Part shown: in pieces, positions 20,232 through 31,835 of the stretch
How positions within the stretch are numbered: position 1 is the stretch's first letter
How the letters are laid out: each line of letters opens with the position of its first letter
DNA from: Scilla litardierei
Lineage: Eukaryota > Streptophyta > Magnoliopsida > Asparagales > Asparagaceae
Length of the DNA stretch: 64,000 nt
Reading direction: 5' to 3'
Assembly (NCBI GenBank): GCA_030789695.1
Contig: CM061132.1
Span: 29,359,858-29,423,857 of the forward strand
Translations under genes and position numbers: made by a program
Notes under the pieces: generated by a model
Told to the model about the DNA's origin: nothing
The model's database searches: none
Seen by the model: only the letters and a program-made list of their open reading frames with translations

Positions 20232-23049
20232 TGTAACGGCCGGTATTTTTCTAGGCGTATTGTTGTGTGTGCCCGTATTTTTTGTTTTGATCGTCCAGAT
20301 ATTTTGTGCGCAAATTCTTTTGTGCGTCGACGCGAGCCCGTCTATCTCCTTATTTTTTCCATGGCGGTTAATAAATTTTAACACTAATTACATCACACTA
20401 ATTAAATTATCCCTAATCAGTATTGATTAATTTTAACCTTAATTAAGTTGCTAATTAACCTACCCTACATTGATCCCACCGTTTGGGCAGTTCAGATCCA
20501 ACTGCCTCATCAAATCTTTCTCCCCCACCTCTAGCTCTTCCATCCGTCCACATGTTCACCTGCGATGTACAGCAGGGACATCATCTCCACTCCTGAAAAC
20601 AAATCCCTGCAAATCAAATCAACCAGCAACCAATTTCATCCACGACCCAAATCAACCCACAATTCCAATTCCATCTGCAAACCCTTCTTGAAACCGGCAA
20701 ACAAATCTTATGACAACCACTTTCTCAAACCAAAAATCATCTTCCCCAGCCCAAATCAGAAACCATCCACAACCCAAAATCAAAATCTTGAAGAGGGAAA
20801 TTCTAAAATTATTTTCAGATTCAAACCAACAAAAAAAATAACTCCATAAATCCAAACAATTCAGATCTGAAAACATTCCAGATTCTTACAAAAATCAAAC
20901 CCTCCATTCCATCCTCACCTTCTTCTTCCTTCCTTCTCCCTTTTCCCTAGGCCGACCACCCCTCACATGAAGCCTAGCCGCCGCCGGAGCTCAGTAGCCG
21001 CCGCCGCCGGAGCTCAGCACCCGCCCCCGTCGCCCACCTGGGAAGCCCACCGGCCTACGCCGCCACTGGCTGGAACGCCGCCGTCCGCCTCTTCCTCCCT
21101 CCTCGCGCGCAGGTGAGAAGCTTTCTCCCTTTTGATTTTTTTTTGAGTGAGCCATCATTTAAAGGTTGCCTGCAAAATTTCAGAACAAAAAAAAAGAAGG
21201 AGATAGCATATGAAGTGTCAGCCTATTAATGATATGAACAATGTTTGAATGAATAATGAAATGAGAAATATTATAAAGGAGTAAGTGGCAGCATGTGTTA
21301 ATAAATAAGAGTAGAGTAGGTGTCAGAATTTGTTAATAAGAATAAGATATTAGATAATTTTTTTAATATAAGTTGTAGTAGGAAAAGATTTTATGCAAAC
21401 AGTACCCTTATGTTGACATGCTGATTAGTTTAATAATGTTAATTAGAAGTATTAATTATTCGATTAGTCGTTAGTATAATCAAGTGTTAAACTGTTACGT
21501 ATTATTTTATTATTTAAATCAACATTTTATTAAATGCTTAATGATGTTAGGGTAATGATATTAGTATAAAAGTGAGGCGTATAATATCATTGTAATACAA
21601 TATAGACATCACCCTAGCCGGGGAACCCGATAAAATTAGGTGAACCCAATTCAGGTGTTATTTTAATATTGCACGTATTTTGCAAAAGATCTAATTCAGT
21701 GAATTGATTAACTGAAACAGAGAACCAGTCGTTCTATAGCGTAACGCTCGTCGAGGCGAACGCACGACAATCAATATCACTGGAAACATGCAAGTGATAC
21801 TTGCCAGTAAATGTTTTAGGCCACGTTTTTAGGCCAATTTGTGTGTTAGCGTAAAAGAGACTAAGCAGTGAAATGATAGCTGCCTAGACAACCCTTTTGA
21901 TCTAGTTTGACAACGAAACTAGATCCAACACCACTCTTGATCTAGCTTAACAACGAAGCTAGATCCGACACTTTTACTTGCTTCTATTCATACTGCCATG
22001 TCATGTTTAATTTTTGATTAATGGTGCGCACTTTAACTGCTTATCCCATGTCATGTCATGCATCATATGTTTCTTTGCGATTGATTAGCACACGCTACAC
22101 TTATTGTAATGATTGAGACTAGGCACCTGCTTTGCGGGCACAACCCTATGCCAAAAACACTTCATGGCTCGTGATCCAGAAGATGGGCGCTAGTCCATAT
22201 TGAGAAACACTTCCTGGGCTCGTGATCCAGAAGCGAGCTCACGTACTTGGGAAACTAAGGCTCGACACATGTGGGAGGGGTAGGGTTAAGCGATCACTTG
22301 AGCGTAGAAGTGTGCCCGTTCAGCCACTTCAGCTAAAAGGCGTAAATCCTGTGCACATCGTGAAATGATAAAGTTCGTGAAATGATAATGTCAGTGACTC
22401 GTGAAACAGTGTTTTTCGTAGCTTCTGCTACGACGTGTATGCATGTCATCATGTCATCTTAAATTGTTGCATTCTTTAAATGTCATGTCATTTCATCATA
22501 TTTAGAACTGCTAGTCGCTTTATTTTATTTGTATCCTTGCACAAAAGTTCTCCGCTTTCTTTTGGGAGACTTTTGCTGACATGTGCCCTTTTCTCTTTGG
22601 GTGTCACATGTCAGGTTTTGAGACAGAGCAGGTAGCAGAGGACGAGCAGTTCATTGACGCTGAGTTTGAGGTCCCTCTAGAGACGGAGTTCGAGAACACT
22701 GGTGACCAGTCCTAGACTCACTTAGAGTCTCTTTTAGTAGTTGTTTTCCAGTAGTTGCTGATTAGGTTTCGGTGCGTAGCACCCATCTCTTTGTTTTGTT
22801 TGGCCATGCTTTAGGCCTTGTTCAAACTTGTACTTTTGTGACTTTCTGTGATGTTTGGGATATTTTGTTGGATGTCTGGTGGATGTTTTCTTTTATCCGC
22901 TTTATTATTATTGTTGTTTCGTCGCAATGCAGGGACCTGCTACTTTTCGAAATTTTTACAGACGCTTATCAAACTGCAACTTCACAGCTCCACGTCTGAG
23001 CGGACCTCCTCACGTCTCGCCTTCCATATTAGGGAAGCGGGGCGTGACA
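20232..23049 (+). repeat. 3' LTR of the + Tekay element
   Basis: 2818 bp, TGTAACGGCC ... GGGGCGTGACA, preceded by a degenerate polypurine tract (about 20213-20231). It contains a CG-rich block (20970-21115) with a tandem copy of GCCGCCGCCGGAGCTCAG, a TATAAAAG-like box near 21566, and the two hairpins at 21899-21965. No gene is encoded; short open frames here are incidental. Confidence 0.88.
21899..21965 (+). other. Two tandem LTR hairpins with covarying stems
   Basis: GATCTAGTTT/AAACTAGATC (21899-21925) and GATCTAGCTT/AAGCTAGATC (21939-21965) each form a perfect 10-bp stem around a GACAACG or AACAACG loop. The T:A to C:G change is compensated on the other side. A shorter version with the GACAACG loop is in the array LTRs (47028-47048). 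Confidence 0.75.
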
Positions 23050-23387
23050 CTTCTGGATCCAGAGTAAACGTGTTTGCCTTGTTAAAACATTAGCCGTGGA
23101 AAACCCAGTGGGAAAAACCAACAGTCTTAAGGAAAAAGAGTACAACCCACATGTTACTCCCCCTGAACTGTACAAGCTTCAGGCGTGTATGTCTCTCAGA
23201 TGTCTCATCCCGATTCCTTTTACAAGCTTTACAAAAATACATCTAGGCAGAGCCTTAGTGAACAAATCAGCTAAATTATTACAAGACTGAATCTGATGTG
23301 CTTCGATTTCTTCTCCTTTTGTAGGTCGTGCGTCCAGAAGAACTTACGAGATATGTGCTTCGTATTGTCGCCCTTAATAAAACCAGT

Positions 23388-23910
23388 CTATAGTTGAGCT
23401 ATGCAGGCTACATTGTTCTCAAACATCGTGGTTGGCTCAAGGTCACCAGTCTTCAGGCTAGTAGTCACTAAAATGTGATGAATGACTGAACGAAGCCATA
23501 CACATTCTTTGCTTGCTTCATGCATCGCGAGGAGCTCGGAATGGTTGGAAGAGATAGCTGTAGTGGTTTGCTTCACAGATTTCTAAGAGATGGCTGTACC
23601 ATCGTAGGTGAGCACAAAACCAGTTTGTGATTTCTCGGTGTGAGGATCGACATGTAACCTGCATCAGCATAACCAATTAAAGTGGGAGATCCACCTTTAG
23701 GAAAATATAATCTCCGGTCAATTGACCCTTGGAGGTAGCGCAGAAGCTGCTTAACTCCGTTCCAGTGGCGCTTTGTGGGCGCTGCACTATATCTGGCTAG
23801 AAGATTCACTGAGAACGCTATATCGGGACGCGTACAGTTAACCAGATATAGACGTGCTCTAATGGCACTAAGGTAAGGTACTTTCAGGACCTAACATTTC
23901 CTCCCCCTCT
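23388..23910 (-). pseudogene. copia RNase H fragment
   Basis: The minus-strand frames 23809-23573 and 23576-23388 together read RPDIAFSVNLLARYS, HWNGVKQLLRYLQG, GYADAGY and then SSNHSELLAMHEASKECVWLRS, which is the conserved copia RT thumb/RNase H order. At least one shift or stop separates the two frames. It continues from the RT at 31836-32240 if the intervening element is removed. Confidence 0.85.
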
Positions 23911-23915
23911 TCCAG
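23911..23915. repeat. 5-bp target duplication TCCAG (left)
   Basis: Repeated at 31745-31749 and bounds the gag-only LTR element. Confidence 0.8.
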
Positions 23916-25501
23916 TGCTTGAACGCGTCTCAAGTATATGATGCTTGAGCGCTACTCCCAAGTGTAGGAGGACGTCAAGTAATAAATTTATATCCGGTGA
24001 GACCGGGTCGGATCACGGGGACAAGTCATTTTGCAATCACGAATTCAATTAATAAAGGAAAGATAACGGCGATTAACAACCAGCTACGCTAACGGGGTAG
24101 AGTGTGTGTGAAAATGTGGGTGTTTGAGACCAACTACCAAATCAACATCCTCGGGTAGAGGAATCGTGAAGACAAATAGGCAAGAAAGCTTGTGTGATGT
24201 GTGAGTGTGGTTGTTAAGCATATGGATTCAATCCGGGGATAACTCAATTGTCTTTCCGGCTAAGGAATGAGCAATCGATGGATGTGGCATTTTATCAAAC
24301 ACTTGGTGTGCAATGAAAGTAGGGTATGGAAAATTGAGATAATAAACAAATAAGCATACATGAGTGGTACCACTAGGCAAACTCCACTCTAGGGATACCC
24401 ACTAGGATCCTAACTCAAAGTATATCTCATTAATCCTACCACATAAACATTTAAACATGCAAGATTGAATAACCATAGATCCACAAACACAAATCAACCC
24501 AACCACACAAGAAAAAGATCTAGCTCATTACAACAAGAAAAGATGGATTTTTATTTCTAAAAACATCATCCATTATCATTACAAATCACTAAATCAAAAT
24601 ACAAATGGAGAGAAAAAGAGTTCACCAAGATCTCCAAGGAAACCCCAACCAAAACCCAATGCTCCTCCTTGCTTCTTTGTTGCTCCACCAAAACCCTAAC
24701 CCTAAGATGAAGAATGAGGAAGAAGGAAAGAGGGGAAAGAGGGGAGGAAAGCCCAAGAGATAACTCAGAATTTTGGGTCTGAAAACAGTCCAAACGGGTC
24801 GGATCGGCGCCCAAACCCGCAACTAATGCCCAAATCTGCAGAAATTTTCAGCACCGTCACCCTGTCTTGCAAAAATTCTAGAAAAATCATCCCACCTTGG
24901 ATTGACGTGTTCCAGGCGGCGATGGAATCGTAACAAAGTGTACTATAACAAAAAATATCACTACACCGAATTATACACTGGAATGATAGCAGAATTCTTC
25001 ACAAGAGGGGCAAATCTGCAGAAATTTTCAGCACCGTCACCCTGTTTTGCGACAATTCTAGAAAAATCATCCGACCTCGGAATGATGTAGTCCAGGTGGC
25101 GATGGAAGCGTAACAAAGTGTACAACAACATAAAAATATCACAAGGCCGGAATATACACTGGAATAATAGCAGAATTCTGCACAAGAGGGGAAATCAGAC
25201 TTTCTAGTCCAGAAATTTTCAGCACCGTCACCTTGTCTTCCAAAAAATACAGTAAATTGCTCTGACCTCCAAAAATTCTGGAAAAATATGCGTTGGAATC
25301 GGGACTTCACGAAATTCAACTGAAAAATAATAGGAGACCAAGATGAAGATGCTAATAAGCTGCAAAAATTATGTTTTAAGCATATAAAAACGGTAAGCTC
25401 CAATATTAAGTGATATTATCAAAATGCGCGTATCGGAGCCAAAATGTACACAAATTATGCACAAAATACCATCTAATGAGGGGTAAAATATACAATATTA
25501 A
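23916..25501 (-). repeat. LTR block 1 of the gag-only element
   Basis: Closely matches 30142-31744 in order and spacing. It lacks the last roughly 12 bases (CCCTAATCA) found at the end of the right LTR and passes straight into LTR block 2. A repeated internal unit with GCAGAATTCT(T/G)CACAAGAGGGG is visible near 24990 and 25170. Confidence 0.8.
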
Positions 25502-25503
25502 AT

Positions 25504-27189
25504 TGGTTGACGACGGAAGGACGCGCACGGGGCACGCCTTCCACTCCCAAGCGTAGGAGTGTCAATGCAATAAAAATAACCGGTGAGTACCGGGTCGGAT
25601 CACAGAGACAAGTCGTTCTATATTCACAAAATTGATCGATAAAGAAAGATAATAACGCGTTACAACTACCTCGCTAACGGTGGATGAGTGTAAAAACAAT
25701 GTGGTGAAACCAAAATTCTATCCTAAGTGGGTAGGGTTAGAGAGCCAAAGGGGATTTAGGATGGCAAGGCAAGAGAGCATGGGTTGTCGGTTCACTGGAA
25801 TTGGTGTTAATTAAGCTCTAATTACCCGCATATAACTCAATTGATTATCCGGCTAAGAACACTCAATCGGAAAATTTAGCTTTAAAGACCACAACAATTA
25901 GCAATGGGGATGGATGTATTAGCATAGCACTAATCAAATTAGGAACATGGATTCATCTCGAATTGTGCCCTTTCGGATCTTTACCAATGAAATTGTGCCC
26001 TAATAATACATCCAACATCAACATTTAAAATGAGCAAGATGCAATTAAAACTATAATTAACATCCAACCCAATGAATCATAACCCAAACCATTCAATACT
26101 ACTCTATCATCATGAAACAAACGATGGAATTTTCATTCACAAATTCGTCCAAATTCATTACAATAAAGAGATATCAAAATTACAAAAGGGGTTAGAGAGA
26201 TATCACCCAAGATCTCCCTAGGCTGAAGTCTTCCTTCCACCTATTTGTTCCTCCTCCAAGCTCTCCAAGCTCCCATGACCTCCAAGCCCTAGCTTTGGCT
26301 TTGGGGAAGAAGAAAAACCCCCCAAGCCCTAAAAATCGCCAAAAACAGCAAGCAAAAAGCCAACAGCCAAAGTCCCCTTCAAAATAACGCAACGGGCTCA
26401 ATTAAAACGTTGTGGGTTGGATCTGGGTCAGATCCGACCCGCGAATCTCGACCAGCGCCCAAGCACCCGCAATCAGCAGGCGCTGCTTGTTCTCCGTGCG
26501 CGCACTTGTGGGATTTAGGACAGAGCGGGCCGGCCCGCAAACCGCATGTTTTTTTATTTTACTTTTTTTATAAAAAAAATTTGACAGCGGCCCGCTCCAA
26601 GAGCGGGCCGCTGAAATGTGTTGTTGTTGTTTTAATATTTTTTTAAATCAATGCCAGCGGCCCACAGGATCATAAGGGAGAATCTCGGCGCCATGTGGCG
26701 CCATCTGGTTGCGCCATGTGGCGCCCCAATAAATTTCTCTTTTCCTGCTTTTCTCCCCTATTTCTCCTCCAAATAATTCCAAAAATATATCTAGAAATCT
26801 CAGAAAAATCCCAGAAAATTCTGAAAAATCCCCAAGACTTCCAGGAGTACCTGAAAAATAGGAGAAAGAGAAATTAGTCCATTTGATGAGAAAATTAATA
26901 TAATGACTATTATAAATTAATATTGACCTCCCAAAATTCATATAAAATAATTCATTACTCAAATAATTCTCAAAAATTGACAATATGATCACAATAATAC
27001 CAGGAGCACATGAAAAATAATAGGAAGCCAATAAAGACGATAAAATCTATATTTTGTGTCAAGAATGAGAGTAAGCTCCGAAAATGATATGAAATGAAAA
27101 TATACCCAAAAAGAGCAAGTTTAAGTCTAATCTTTAGCACAAAATAGGGGTAGTTACTGGGTATAAATATACACTTTTCACCCGAATCA
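25504..27189 (-). repeat. Divergent LTR block 2
   Basis: Begins TGGTTGACGACGG and ends CCCGAATCA; shares CTCCCAAG.GTAGGAG and GACCGGGTCGGATCAC-type landmarks with block 1 but differs strongly elsewhere, including a GC-rich segment with AGCGGGCCG. Its right end abuts a minus-strand polypurine tract (rc of CACCCCCAACTAGC), so this block, not block 1, is the 3' LTR joined to the gag region. Confidence 0.7.
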
Positions 27190-28367
27190 CACCCCCAACT
27201 AGCTTTTTGCTAGTCCCTAGCAAAATTTGCGATAAATTCGGATTAATTGGGAAAACATGCACCAAACTCAAGATATTCTCCTGGCATACCCCAAATGATA
27301 TTTCCAAATGATTTCAAAGCCAATATACACAATGCATGAAAGTAAACAACAAATAACACTCCCCTCAATCCAATTCAAAGAAAAGTAAAGAAATAAGCAC
27401 CGTATCGCATTCTTTGGGATATATCGCAAATGGGAAAGTTTCTAATTTTCTTGAAAATGGCCAAAACAAAAGAAATTCCTCTAAGTTGTGGGAGATGAGA
27501 TTGCATCACTCATGTTGCTTATTCTTTCATTTATTCATTCATTTTTCTTCTTTTTCTTTTCTTTTTCCTTCTTTTTTGTATTCTTTTTTTTATATTTATG
27601 TTTTGCATTCACGCGATAACGCTATGAAATGCAAACACCGCCCACTTTGCCTACACGCGATAATGCTATATAGGCAAAGGGATGGAATGATATCCTAAAT
27701 CTCATTTTTGGCTTCCTCCCCAATGTTTCGTGGGGCACTGGCTACTCAATTTGATTAGAAAGAAACATTCACTTATGTTAACTCTTTTTTTCATTCTCAA
27801 CATAAGTTAGCAACTCATCCACCCATTCATTAGAAGAAAACAACAAATCATACACAATTGGCCAAACCCAATCCAATCAAAAACTACATCATTCATCCCA
27901 ACATGAAATCGCTTACACCAAACTTTTCCCAAATTGTCTCAAAGAGAGTATCATGATGTATGAAATAGTTTCATACATGGCATATTAACATTTGAATCCA
28001 AATTGGAAAAGAAATTAAAACATGCCAATCCAACTCAAGAAATTTGATACCAAAATGACAATCCGAAAAATTGCATGGCATTAAGCACGTAGGGACTACG
28101 CATAAAGCAAGCGGCGTATGGACAAGGAGGCAAAAATATGATATGAAAGAAATTCATGGAATGAGGGCAAAATAGAGGTATCTCAAAAAAAATTTAACAC
28201 CAAAATCCTAACATTCGTAAAGATTCTAACACTCTCACACCAACTTAAAATAAACATTATCCTCAATGTTGGGAGAGTATTAGATCTGGCAAAAGATCCT
28301 AGAAAAGGAAAAAACATACGAAAGCAAACATGCAAAAGCAAACTAACTAACTTTTTATTTTATTTAT
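27190..28367 (-). other. Noncoding 3' region of the gag-only element
   Basis: AT-rich, no domain in any frame. It holds the polypurine tract at its left edge, a T-rich tract (27520-27600) and the twin hairpins at 27602-27679. The area that would hold pol in an autonomous element is absent rather than decayed. Confidence 0.65.
27602..27679 (-). other. Twin hairpins with different stems and a shared loop
   Basis: Hairpin 1: TTTGCATT/AATGCAAA (27602-27609, 27628-27635). Hairpin 2: CTTTGCCTA/TAGGCAAAG (27645-27653, 27671-27679). The loops are CACGCGATAACGCTATGA and CACGCGATAATGCTATA. Stem sequences differ completely yet pair perfectly, and the loop is conserved, so RNA structure is a reasonable inference. 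Confidence 0.8.
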
Positions 28368-29965
28368 TTACACTACGTAAAGGAAAGAATACACCTTAGC
28401 AAAAGGCGGATCTCGGATGTATAACAGCGTTGGCAACTGCTCGATCATATCCTTTTGCTCCTCCACCAGCTGCTTTGGAGCTAGGCCTCCACCGGCCTCC
28501 TTGGATTCCAGCAATACAACCCCCAGCGTCTCCTTTAGATAATATGTGGTATGTGGGAGACGAGCTGCATCAATCCAAGTCATGTCCTCATGTCCTGCAA
28601 AAGCATTCCAAAATGGGTCGTCAAAAAAAATAAAAGAATGTAAATACAATGGACGACAATCTGAAGCAAATGTATATGGAAGTGAAAATTTTGGTTCAGA
28701 AATGCAAGGTATGAGATGGTGGAAACTTCCCTGAATAATGGTGCTAGGTGTGGCATGACACTCTGCATCAGGAGGAGGGGAAAGCGGCTGCAAAAAGGAA
28801 TCTGGAGAAGACGACTGCTCAGGCTCAATGTAGACAATCTCGCAATCGTCCTCGCTATCAGAAAGTGTAGGCTCCACAGACCTCCCCAGACTATGAAATG
28901 TATCTTGAAAATCTCCATGAATGATGGTCTGGTGCGTATCCTGAGGTGAAGGGTATATGACCTGCTACACTGAAGTAGGAGGAAAATCTGGCTCGGGCTC
29001 CGTCATGATCTGTAAACTCACTCCCTCGCCAAAATCATCCACATCATCATCAAAAAAACTCTCTCAGCAGTCCGTCCCATGCACTCGTACACCTCAAACT
29101 GGAGGGGTGAAGTAGAAGGAAAACAAGACTTAAGCTCTCCAATTTCATCAATCTCACTCGTGTCTTCACTTGCTTTCACCACAACATCACCACCAACATA
29201 AAAATGCATCGTGTCATAAAAATGATCGACACGCACGCCATCATCCATCTCCTTCGGCTCATCAAAATGTATATGCTCAAACTCCTCTACTTGGCCCCAA
29301 TGCACCCTCTTCACAGGTTTCTCTTGGTATTCCATAGGGTCGCAATGGAATGAGCCCTCAGATGGCTCCTTAGGCTGGTCCTGGAGCTGCTGGACTATCT
29401 CCTCATACTCTGCAAGGTCCCTCAGGTAACACCATGAATCATCGGTCGAATAATCAAAGAACTCCCCACCGCAGCTCATCTGCACGAAGTCGCGCCCCGA
29501 TGGCGATAATCCTATGTAGAAGATCTGCAGAAGATGATCCTCGTGGAAACTCTGGTGTGGGCATGCAAGCACCAAATCAGTGAACCTCTGCCAAGCCTGA
29601 TGGTAGGCCTCCCATTCAGCTTGGACAAAGCTCGCTATATACTGCTCCATGGCTTGCCGCTCCTGTACCTGCTCTAAGAAAATAGGCAAAAATACTCGGA
29701 GAAATTCAGCTTGAAATGACAACCAAGTAAAATGTGAGTCGAGAGACAATGAATCAAACCACAATCTAGCATCATCTTGTAAATAAGAGGGAAAAAATCT
29801 AAAGTATATGCAATCATCGCTAATATTCCCACCAAGATATGAATACATCCATTCTTCAAATTTTTTAATATGTAAATGAGGGTTCTCCCACTCCGAACCA
29901 TGAAAATATGGCGGAAGTGGGATATCCTCCAAATCAAAGTCGAAAAAATCTGAAGAAGATGCCAT
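28368..29965 (-). pseudogene. Athila-type gag with acidic C-terminal extension
   Basis: Start chosen at ATG 29965 (MASSSDFFDFDLEDIPLPP), not the upstream ATG at 30049, which adds a hydrophobic leader unlike gag. Residues about 20-190 are a retrotransposon gag capsid domain (HLHIKKFEEWM, FRFFPSYLQDDARLWFDSL, EAYHQAWQRFTDLVLACPH, FYIGLSPSGRDFV, GGEFF). The first frame ends at 29018 after a T7 run (about 29053-29059) where one base shift gives the acidic continuation; a further TAG interrupts it near 28966 and the frame then runs to 28368. The C-terminal part (SDSEDDCEIVYIEPEQ...) has no recognised domain and no zinc knuckle. Gag would form the particle, with all enzymes supplied by another element. 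Confidence 0.75.
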
Positions 29966-30121
29966 TTTGTTGTAAAACAATTTCTCAAGAAAATGAGAAT
30001 AAACAACCAAAAGACTCAATAAGAGGAAAATAAATAAAGTGAAAGACACACACTAAGAGATAGAAATATCACAATAAACTTTCAAAATCGATCAAAAAAT
30101 TGCTAAAAATAGAAATTATTG

Positions 30122-30139
30122 TCCTCGACAACGACCCCA
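30122..30139 (-). other. Primer-binding site of the gag-only element
   Basis: TGGGGTCGTTGTCGAGGA on the minus strand, two bases inside the LTR end. It resembles the TGGCGCCGTTGCCGGGGA site of Athila/Tat elements with four transitions or transversions; assignment to tRNA-Asp is by that similarity. Confidence 0.65.
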
Positions 30140-30141
30140 AT

Positions 30142-31744
30142 TGCTTGAACGCGTCTCAAGTATGTGATGCTTGAGCGCTACTCCCAAGTGTAGGAGGACG
30201 TCAAGTAATAAATTTATATCCGGTGAGACCGGGTCGGATCACTGGGATAAGTCGTTTTGCAATCACGAATTCACTATGAAATGTATCTCGCAATCGTCCT
30301 CGCTAACAGCCAACTATGCTAACGGGGTAGAAGTGTGTGTGAAAATGTAGGTGTTTGAGACCAACTACCAAATCAACATCCTCGGGTAGAGGAATTGTAA
30401 AGACAAATAGGCAGAAAGCTTGTGTAATGTGTGAGTGTGGTTGTTAAGCATATGTATTCAATCCGGGGATAACTCAATTGTCTTTCCGGCTAAGGAATGA
30501 GCAATCGGTGGATGTGGCATTTTATCAAACACTTGGTGTGCAATGAAAGTAGGGTATGAAAAATTGAGATAATAAACAACTAAGCATACATGAGTGGTAC
30601 CACTAGGCAAACTCCACTCTAGGGATACCCACTAGGATCCCTAACTCAAAGTATATCTTATCAATCCTACCACATAAACATTTAAACATGCAAGATTGAA
30701 TAACCATAGCTCCACAAACACAAATCAACACAACCACACAAGAAAGAGATCTAGCTCATTACAACAAGAAAAGATGGATTTTTACTTCTTAAAACATCAT
30801 CCATTATCATTACAAATCACTAAATCAAAATACAAATGGAGAGGAAAAGAGTTCACCAAGATCTCCAAGGAAACCCCAACCAAAACCCAATTGCTCTTCC
30901 TTGCTTCTTTGTTGCTCCACCAAAACCCTAACCCTAAGATGAAGAATGAGGAAGAAGGAATGATGGGAATAGAGGGGATGAAAGCCCAAGAAATAACTCA
31001 GAATTTTGGGTCTGAAAACAACCCAGACGGGTCGGATCCGTGCCCAAACCCGCAACTAATGCCCAAATCTACAGAAATTTTCAGCACCGTCAATCTGTCT
31101 TGCGAAAATTCTAGAAAACTCATCCGACCTCGGATTGACGTGTTCCAGACGGATATGGAACCGTAAAAAAGTGTATTATAACAGAAAAATATCACTACAC
31201 CGAATTATACACTAGAATGATAGCAGAATTCTTCACAATAGGGGCAAATCTGTAGAAATTTTCAACACCATCACCATGTCTTGCGAAAATTCTAGAAAAA
31301 TCATCCGACATCGGAATGACGTATTCCAGGCGGCGATGGAACCGTAACAAAGTGTACAACAACATAAAAATATCAAAAGGCCGGAATATACACTGGAATA
31401 ATAGCAGAATTCTGCACAAGAGGGAAAAGCAGACTTTCTAGTCCAGAAATTTTCCGCACCGTCGCCTTGTCTTCCAAAAAATACAGTAAATTGCTTCGAC
31501 CTCCAAAAATTTTGGAAAAATATGCGTTGGAATCGGGACTTCACGAAATTCAACTGAAAATAATAGGAGACCAAGATGAAGATGCTAATAAGTTGTAAAA
31601 ATTATGTTTTAAGCGTATAAAAACGGTAAGCTCCAATATTAAGTGCTATCATCAAAATGCGTGTATCGGAGCCAAAATGAACACAAATTATGCACAAAAT
31701 ATCATCTAATGAGGGGTAAAATATACAATATTGAACCCTAATCA
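30142..31744 (-). repeat. LTR block 3 (5' LTR) of the gag-only element
   Basis: 1603 bp, TGCTTGAACG ... AACCCTAATCA, directly beside the primer-binding site on its left and TCCAG on its right. Confidence 0.82.
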
Positions 31745-31749
31745 TCCAG
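31745..31749. repeat. 5-bp target duplication TCCAG (right)
   Basis: Matches 23911-23915. Confidence 0.8.
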
Positions 31750-31835
31750 CAGATGAAAGGGGTCATTATATACATCCAAGGATCTGACGACCATTGGTGT
31801 ACTTAGAGGATGACATTTATCAATTTGGAAATTTT

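Larger units (their letters stand above)
15659..23049 (+). mobile_element. Degenerate Ty3/gypsy Tekay-type chromovirus (+)
   Basis: Order is 5' LTR remnant, leader, gag (zinc knuckles only), protease, RT, RNase H, integrase with a chromodomain-like tail, then a full 3' LTR. It is related to the array at 45.8-64 kb but clearly diverged. Lesions are a truncated 5' LTR, a large deletion of the capsid part of gag, a frameshift at a C-run (about 17545), stops at 18271-18273, 19522-19524, 19660-19662 and 20026-20028, and Gly in place of the first catalytic Asp of RT. It cannot be autonomous. Confidence 0.9.
23916..31744 (-). mobile_element. Gag-only (TR-GAG-like) LTR retrotransposon with an extra LTR block
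   Basis: Outer LTRs 23916-25501 and 30142-31744 begin TGCTTGAACG; the right one ends CCTAATCA, giving TG..CA ends on both strands, and TCCAG flanks the whole. The primer-binding site is TGGGGTCGTTGTCGAGGA (minus, 30139-30122), close to the tRNA-Asp type used by the Athila/Tat group. The only protein-coding region is gag-like; no protease, RT, RNase H or integrase is found in 27190-30141. A third, divergent LTR (25504-27189) lies next to the polypurine tract. This fits the TR-GAG class of non-autonomous elements. Confidence 0.75.

Noticed and set aside
20470..20876. Small frames in the Tekay 3' LTR
   Set aside because: They lie in LTR sequence, overlap on both strands, and are Ser/Pro/Asn-rich without similarity to known proteins.
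23096..23290. 64-codon plus-strand frame near the copia LTR remnant
   Set aside because: It overlaps the polypurine tract and LTR start of the minus-strand copia element; no domain.
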